64,000 nt of DNA from Pseudomonas baltica. GTDB lineage: Bacteria > Pseudomonadota > Gammaproteobacteria > Pseudomonadales > Pseudomonadaceae. A program made the translations under genes and the position numbers. Positions within the stretch are counted from its first letter, which is position 1, and the number at the start of each line of letters is the position of its first letter. Shown in pieces: positions 60,301-64,000 of this stretch. The DNA is taken from assembly GCF_031880315.1 (NCBI RefSeq), contig NZ_CP134771.1, forward strand, positions 620,001-684,000, read 5' to 3'. Under the pieces are notes generated by a model. The model did not search any database, was not told where the DNA came from, and worked only from the letters and a program-made list of their open reading frames with translations.

Positions 60301-62521
60301 CCTTGGCTCGATAGGCGGCGCGCAGCAACAGATGAATGAAAGCCTGGCGCTGCTCATCGCTCAGCACCTGACTGTCGGATTGCAATACGTGGGCGGCGGT
60401 ACGGAAGAGCTGCTCGGCAGTCGCGTTCGGGCACAGCGCCTGCACCAGACGCGTGGCGATACGGGCGTGCTCGGCGCCCAGTCGCTTGGGCAGCAGACGC
60501 AGGGCGGCTTCTTGTACCTGGTCGTGACAGAACAGCAGGCCATCGTGACTTTCGCGAATCAGACGGGCGCTCAAGGCAGGCGTCAGCAGCTCATCCAGTG
60601 CACTCGGCCAGACACCGCAAGCCGCCGCCAGCGAGGAGCGCTCGACGTGGCTGCCGAGCAGCGCCATGCACCCGAGCAATCGCCGGGTCGGCTCGGGCAG
60701 GCGCGCCATGCGCACGTCCATCACCTCGATCAGGTCCCCCACCGCCAAGTCTTCGGCCTGCGGCGGGCTCTCTTTGAAAGCCTGCAAGGCTTGGCTGACG
60801 AACAGTGGATTGCCGTCGCCCTGCGCCTGCAGCCGCTGCGCCAAGCGCAACGCGTCAGGCTCGGCGAGGGCCAGGCCGGCCCGAACCATGGCCAACACTT
60901 CAACGGTCTTGAGCCCCTGCAGCTGCACCTCGTCACGCGGTACGGGCAAGCCTCGCGCAAAGCTTAGGAGGCTCTGCAATGCCGTATTCTCGACGTCGCT
61001 GCGATAGGCCGCGATCAACAGCAGGTGCTGGAAATCCTCCGCGCGCAGCGCCTGGAAAAACGCCAGGCTTTCGCTGTCGAGCCAGTGCAGGTCATCAACG
61101 AACACGATCACCGGGCGCTCGGCACTGCCCAGCGCGCGCAAGGTGCGCAGGAACAACCCCAGCAGGCGTCGACGGTCTTGGGCGGCGATGGGCTCGTTGT
61201 CGCCGGGCAGTGGCCCAGTGACCCACTCCAGCTCAGGCACCAGGCGTGTCAGCAATTGTCCATGGGCACCCAATGCCGCCTTGAGCCGCACACTGCAGCG
61301 CTCGAGCTCTTCGGGCTCGTCGCCCACGACCCGCGTCAGCAACGAGGCCAGCACGCTGGAGAGCGCCGCATAGGGGCTTTTCTGCAGCCCCGCTTCGAAT
61401 TTGCCACTGCCGAACATCAGCGACCCACCCGCGAGCTCGCCGCGCAATTGGCGCACCAACGCGGTCTTGCCCATCCCCGCAGGCGCCGAGATCCAGAGCA
61501 TGCCACCCGATCGTCCGGCACTCAGGCGCTGAGCACTGGCGAGCAATTGCTGGTACTCGAGCGCGCGCCCGAGCAGCGGCGCGGGTGCGCTGACCAGGGC
61601 CTCGGCGTCGTGGGCGCCGATGGGTTCGTTGATATGACCGAATTCGTTCCACTCACTCAAGGCCTGGCGCAGCTGCGCGGCCAGCACCGCCGCACTGGCG
61701 AAGCGTTCGCTGGCGGATTTGGCCAGCAACCCGTCGATCAAGCGTTGCAAGGCGTTGGGCAAACCCGGGCGATACTGCGCCAAGGGCACCGGCGCTACCG
61801 CAACGTGCTGGTGCAACCAGCCTGCGGCATCGTTGGCGTTGAACGGCAACTGCCCGGTGAGCAATTCGAAGAGGCAGACGCCCAGCGAATACAGATCGCT
61901 GCGCTGATCAGCCCCGTGATTGAGGCGCCCGCCCTGCTCCGGGGACATGTAGGGCAGGCTGCCGCTGATGGCATCGGCGTCCGATGGCTGGGGCAACTGT
62001 GGATGTGCCGCCAGCATGAAGCCGCTCAGGCGCAGCTGATTGTCGCTGCCGAGGATGAAATGCGCGGGCTTGATGTCGCGGTGGGTGATGCCCTGATCGT
62101 GGGCCGCCGCCAGGGCCGATGCTGCCGCCGTGGCCAGACGCAGAAAACGCCCGACCGCAATCTGCCCATCCGCCAAGGCCGATAGCGGCCGCCCGCCGTT
62201 ATCATCGAGCACCAGCAGCGGCCCTTCGCTGGAGTGCAGCTTGAGCATCGGCAGCACCGCCCAAGCCGGTTGCAGGTAACCCGCAAACAGCAACTCGCGG
62301 TCCAACCGGCGCACATCGGCCTCACTCGCCTCATCGCGCGAGCGCACCACCAACCAGCTGCGCGTGGCCATGGGCGAGCGCACCCGCCACCACACCAGGC
62401 CGCCGTGATCCTGCAGCAGCGTCCACTCCAGATCACCCAGCCACTGCTCGTCGAAACGCTCGGCATCGGTCCGCAGATTGACGGCAGCCCAGGCCAGGCT
62501 ATGGGGGTCGAGTGCGGTCAT
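57392..62521 (-). CDS. hybrid serine/threonine-kinase-like / AAA ATPase / GAF / sensor histidine kinase
   Basis: This 1709-residue cytoplasmic sensor has five parts. A protein-kinase-like domain spans about 20-290 (HRDIKPAHF at 147-155, DLYSLGV at 209). An AAA/ATPase has Walker A APAGMGKT at 346-353 and Walker B VIVFVDDLHW at 471-480. A helical TPR-like middle spans about 700-1250, a GAF domain lies about 1320-1470, and a histidine kinase follows (H-box HEINQPLLSI with H1497, LNLISNAVEAM, VEDSGPGV, GMGMGLAICKS). In the kinase-like part the DFG motif reads SGF and the HRD Asn is His, so it may be catalytically weak or dead. The histidine kinase motifs are intact. No response regulator gene lies beside it. 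Confidence 0.88.
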   Translation of the reverse strand: MTALDPHSLAWAAVNLRTDAERFDEQWLGDLEWTLLQDHGGLVWWRVRSPMATRSWLVVRSRDEASEADVRRLDRELLFAGYLQPAWAVLPMLKLHSSEGPLLVLDDNGGRPLSALADGQIAVGRFLRLATAAASALAAAHDQGITHRDIKPAHFILGSDNQLRLSGFMLAAHPQLPQPSDADAISGSLPYMSPEQGGRLNHGADQRSDLYSLGVCLFELLTGQLPFNANDAAGWLHQHVAVAPVPLAQYRPGLPNALQRLIDGLLAKSASERFASAAVLAAQLRQALSEWNEFGHINEPIGAHDAEALVSAPAPLLGRALEYQQLLASAQRLSAGRSGGMLWISAPAGMGKTALVRQLRGELAGGSLMFGSGKFEAGLQKSPYAALSSVLASLLTRVVGDEPEELERCSVRLKAALGAHGQLLTRLVPELEWVTGPLPGDNEPIAAQDRRRLLGLFLRTLRALGSAERPVIVFVDDLHWLDSESLAFFQALRAEDFQHLLLIAAYRSDVENTALQSLLSFARGLPVPRDEVQLQGLKTVEVLAMVRAGLALAEPDALRLAQRLQAQGDGNPLFVSQALQAFKESPPQAEDLAVGDLIEVMDVRMARLPEPTRRLLGCMALLGSHVERSSLAAACGVWPSALDELLTPALSARLIRESHDGLLFCHDQVQEAALRLLPKRLGAEHARIATRLVQALCPNATAEQLFRTAAHVLQSDSQVLSDEQRQAFIHLLLRAAYRAKDAAAATFALDYLAHAQHLLSEQGTPADSPLIYEMAFLRAQCLILSTQYLKADEQIVALLGWVDDSAALSSLYVLKTEILLLAGDYAGAVGAAVEALACLGLQVDVAPDDAQADAAWRAVQASLAGRQVASLSDLPVTTDGRIARLVGLLTTAGIIGCFVQRNLMFVLLCHGVRLSLEHGLSAAAARTFAWFGVSSAHRHDSHGEGFKWAQMALHLVDQRGYVEQRPSVLLALDRISAWARPLPFALGCAEQALRTSLAQDTPVMGCYANNHIVSDLLVMGAPIERTLRQIDTGLALAQNLEFIDSQNILFIQALYIRRLAGGGSGAIALPSRDEMARRMAVTHVGPAQYWWHLFEGLFFYLEGNFRRASLELDQAWALSWAAPAHIHLIDLALFSVLNSAARLDGSPASLSALEHPMERLQYLASLNPKAFGDRLDLGRAEVLRAKGQTLEALRLYDASVSKALGCGAVHIQGLAHELASRCHQALGLTVSTRTHLRKARDAWRQWGAHGLAEQMEAQHPYLQEQAMGPRASVDLPGGQQQLDMMSITKACQALSRELQVEQLLKTLLANTIVHAGASHATLLLMQGDNLSVEALGHASAEGVDVSLVRHAPRADELPLSLVRTALRSRRSIVIENARHPERFVDDPYLRGRRTGSVLCVPLLKQSEIIGALYLENLLVAGVFNPARVDVLEVLAAQAAISLTTARLYEDLLEENRRRRDSETRLVGSQAALRSARAEMAQISQRTVLAELAASIAHEINQPLLSILANASASLRWLERDTPALEEATEGVRDILSDGRRAADIVSAMRSLACQEPMRRQPLALDALVRRVVELTRAELEDKHVAVRMLIDPLPALQGDPVQLQQVVLNLISNAVEAMHRVEPAARLLRLELRALPQGVLLMVEDSGPGVAAANSEQVFQAFYSTKASGMGMGLAICKSIVEAHGGRLMVVHGRGGETIFVLLLPGRAD

Positions 62522-62852
62522 GGTCGCAGGCTGTCCATTGGGTTAATGCAACACGCACGACTCAAGCGTGGCTGCGGGGCAAGGGTTCAATGCACAGAGA
62601 GTATGGCGTTATAGCGAAGCAACTGATTTGCGCGCAAGTTTATTGCCTGCAGCATGAATGCTATGGATCTAGGCGAAACGCCCTGTTTACGGGGAATCAG
62701 GGCAAAGCAGGGCGCGAGCGTGGCCAGATTGAGCACCTCAATGTCCGTATTGGGCACCAAGCGTTAGAGCGAAAACACCAGAGCGTCAGAGATGACATTC
62801 GGGTCAATATTCCCAGGCATATGCACAGGCATGCAGCGCCTGACCTGACCCG
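62522..62852. other. intergenic region, 331 bp, with alternative hairpins
   Basis: CGCCCTG (62679-62685) can pair with either CAGGGC at 62698-62703 or CAGGGCG at 62708-62714, giving two mutually exclusive stems. The region lies between the siaD stop (62853) and the hybrid kinase start (62521), both on the minus strand. It could hold a terminator for siaD and the kinase promoter. No gene was recognised. Confidence 0.45.
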
Positions 62853-63593
62853 TCACTCCTGCGGCGCGCACTCGACGCGGTTGCGCCCTGCTCGTTTGGC
62901 TCGATACAGCGCCGCGTCTGCCGCGCCGTAGGCCGTGTCGAACGGCGTGCCGGCGGCATTGGCGCTGACGCCGAAGCTGGCGGTGATCAGCCGTTGTACG
63001 GGTGTGTCGAACACGTGCTCGGCGATGGCCAGACGCATGGACTCGGCCAGCGTCTGGCCCTGTTCGAGGGAAGCCGCAGGGACGAGAACGGTGAACTCCT
63101 CGCCCCCTACTCGCCCTACCTGTCCGCAGGCACCGACGACCTGGCGCAGGCAGTCGACGATGCCCTTGATTACCGCATCGCCCACCGGATGACCGAAATC
63201 GTCATTGACCCGCTTGAAATGATCGATGTCCAGCACGACCACCACGGCGCCGGCAGTGCCTAGCATTTCGCAGGCTCTATCGATGATCGCCCCGCGGTTG
63301 AGCACCCCGGTGAGGGCATCGTGGGTGGCACGGTATTCCAGCTGCCGGGCCAGGGTGCCGAGTTGCAGGTTGAGGGCGTTCATCTCCCGTTCGGCACGGT
63401 CGCTACGGCCTATCAGACGGCGGGTCTCGCGCATCAGGCGTTCGAAATGCAGCATGATTTCCACCAGCGATTCGCGGTACACCGTCGCGGTGACGCCTGA
63501 CGCCGCGAGGGTCTGGCGTACGCGTTCCAGGGCCTGGGTTTCGCTTTCGAAAAGGTCGGGTAAATGCGCTGCAGTGTTGGCGATACTGTGCAT
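62853..63593 (-). CDS. siaD: diguanylate cyclase SiaD
   Basis: This 246-residue protein has a helical N-terminal part (about 1-85, coiled-coil prone) and a C-terminal GGDEF domain that makes cyclic-di-GMP. THDALTGVLNRG starts the domain, LDIDHFKRVNDDFGHPVGD is near 121, and the active-site GGEEF is at 163-167. The product-inhibition I-site RxxD, normally five residues before GGEEF, is absent. It lies 14 nt behind the SiaC gene. In Pseudomonas aeruginosa, SiaC binds and activates SiaD to drive aggregation and biofilm; gene order and size match that system. Confidence 0.88.
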   Translation of the reverse strand: MHSIANTAAHLPDLFESETQALERVRQTLAASGVTATVYRESLVEIMLHFERLMRETRRLIGRSDRAEREMNALNLQLGTLARQLEYRATHDALTGVLNRGAIIDRACEMLGTAGAVVVVLDIDHFKRVNDDFGHPVGDAVIKGIVDCLRQVVGACGQVGRVGGEEFTVLVPAASLEQGQTLAESMRLAIAEHVFDTPVQRLITASFGVSANAAGTPFDTAYGAADAALYRAKRAGRNRVECAPQE

Positions 63594-63607
63594 GGCCCTG
63601 GCTCCTG

Positions 63608-63994
63608 TCAGGTGGTCACCGGATGATCGGTGAAGAGGATCGCGGTGAAATCGGCTTGCAGCTCTTCGCCGAACTCGAAAATGGTTTCGTCTTCAGCGTC
63701 GTGGTACCAATTCATGTGCACGGTGTTGCCAGCCTGAGCGGCCTGGTCCAGCGCGTCGAACAGGCTGAACAGCATCTTGGTGCTGGAGCTGTTGAAGTAC
63801 GCCAGCGCGATATCGGCAGTGATGGTCTGGCCTTCGCAACCGGCCAGGTACTCGCGTAGCTGCTGGATGATCGGCGCGTAAAAGGCGGCGGCGTTTTCGG
63901 GATACGACTCGCCCTTGAGCGTCAGCCGATGCTCATCGAAGCGAAAGTCGACCCGCGGTGACGTGGCCGTTGCAGCAATTGACAGGTTATCCAT
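63608..63994 (-). CDS. siaC: SiaC-family regulatory phosphoprotein (DUF1987)
   Basis: This 128-residue single-domain protein reads SPRVDFRFDEHRLTLKGESYPENAAAFYAPIIQQLREYLAG...ALAYFNSSSTKMLFSLFDAL. SiaC is phosphorylated on a Thr by the kinase SiaB and dephosphorylated by the phosphatase SiaA; only the unphosphorylated form activates SiaD. The Thr in NSSSTKML (T72 here) aligns with that site in the Pseudomonas aeruginosa protein. The gene starts 6 bases from the right edge. siaB and siaA would be expected just beyond it, so they cannot be checked here. Confidence 0.9.
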   Translation of the reverse strand: MDNLSIAATATSPRVDFRFDEHRLTLKGESYPENAAAFYAPIIQQLREYLAGCEGQTITADIALAYFNSSSTKMLFSLFDALDQAAQAGNTVHMNWYHDAEDETIFEFGEELQADFTAILFTDHPVTT

Positions 63995-64000
63995 GGAGTC

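Noticed and set aside
58307..60967. Long open frame antisense to the hybrid kinase (over 880 codons)
   Set aside because: Composition is Gln/Arg/His rich with no domain; the opposite strand has many recognisable motifs.
1..64000. tRNA, rRNA, CRISPR array, insertion sequence or prophage
   Set aside because: No transposase, integrase, regularly spaced repeat array or structural RNA sequence was seen; repeats present are REP-like.

Overview
The window looks like a chromosomal segment of a Pseudomonas of the putida/fluorescens lineage. The DNA is GC-rich with dense operons. The REP-like palindromes built around GTGGGAGCAAGGCTTG and GTAGCGAGGGGGCTTGCC are typical of that genus. The gene content also fits: a 2-methylcitrate operon with AcnD and PrpF, SiaC/SiaD, tandem SfnB proteins, and a DUF6543 'dermonecrotic toxin'-like giant protein. 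No rRNA, tRNA, insertion sequence or CRISPR array was seen.

Layout. 1-5148 (minus): an uptake-and-oxidation operon with two paralogous amino-acid-type binding proteins, an FAD-linked 2-hydroxyacid dehydrogenase, an aminotransferase and two permeases, the last cut by the left edge. A LysR gene lies divergently at 5497. 6468-9304: a LysR regulator divergent from an MHS-family MFS transporter translationally coupled to a divergent type II dehydroquinase. 9415-10337: a deaminase-only RibD-like protein and a small ABM-domain monooxygenase. 10421-15327: a TetR regulator divergent from a tripartite EmrA/EmrB/OprM-type efflux pump. 15380-19886 (minus): a D-lactate-dehydrogenase-like flavoprotein, a chemoreceptor and a Gfo/Idh/MocA oxidoreductase. 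20191-22392: GlgX. 22548-27705: a D-glucarate module (LacI regulator, glucarate dehydratase, sodium/solute symporter, 2-hydroxyacid dehydrogenase) with a clear LacI-type operator inside the gudD promoter. 27952: another MHS transporter. 29456-36415: the 2-methylcitrate (propionate) operon, GntR regulator-prpB-prpC-acnD-prpF, with a pair of perfect inverted operators bracketing its promoter.

36586-40486: a glycerophosphodiesterase with a TTG start, a periplasmic DUF4198 protein and an acyl-CoA synthetase. 40598-45067: a toxin-like 979-residue protein preceded by a 10-bp perfect inverted repeat, then a delta-60-repeat protein of different composition. 45189-57188 (minus): a sulfur-acquisition island with MetQ-MetN-MetI, then a peptide/opine-type ABC importer with a fused double ATPase, a DszA/NtaA-type FMN monooxygenase and two tandem SfnB flavoproteins. 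57392-62521 (minus): a 1709-residue serine/threonine-kinase-like/ATPase/GAF/histidine-kinase hybrid with a degenerate kinase domain and no response regulator in view. 62853-63994 (minus): siaD-siaC, the diguanylate-cyclase end of the biofilm-signalling SiaABCD system.

Most of the window is accessory carbon- and sulfur-source metabolism: local regulator plus transporter plus one to four enzymes, repeated several times. The least explained parts are the toxin-like/delta-60 pair, the divergent dehydroquinase, the double SfnB operon and the degenerate kinase hybrid.
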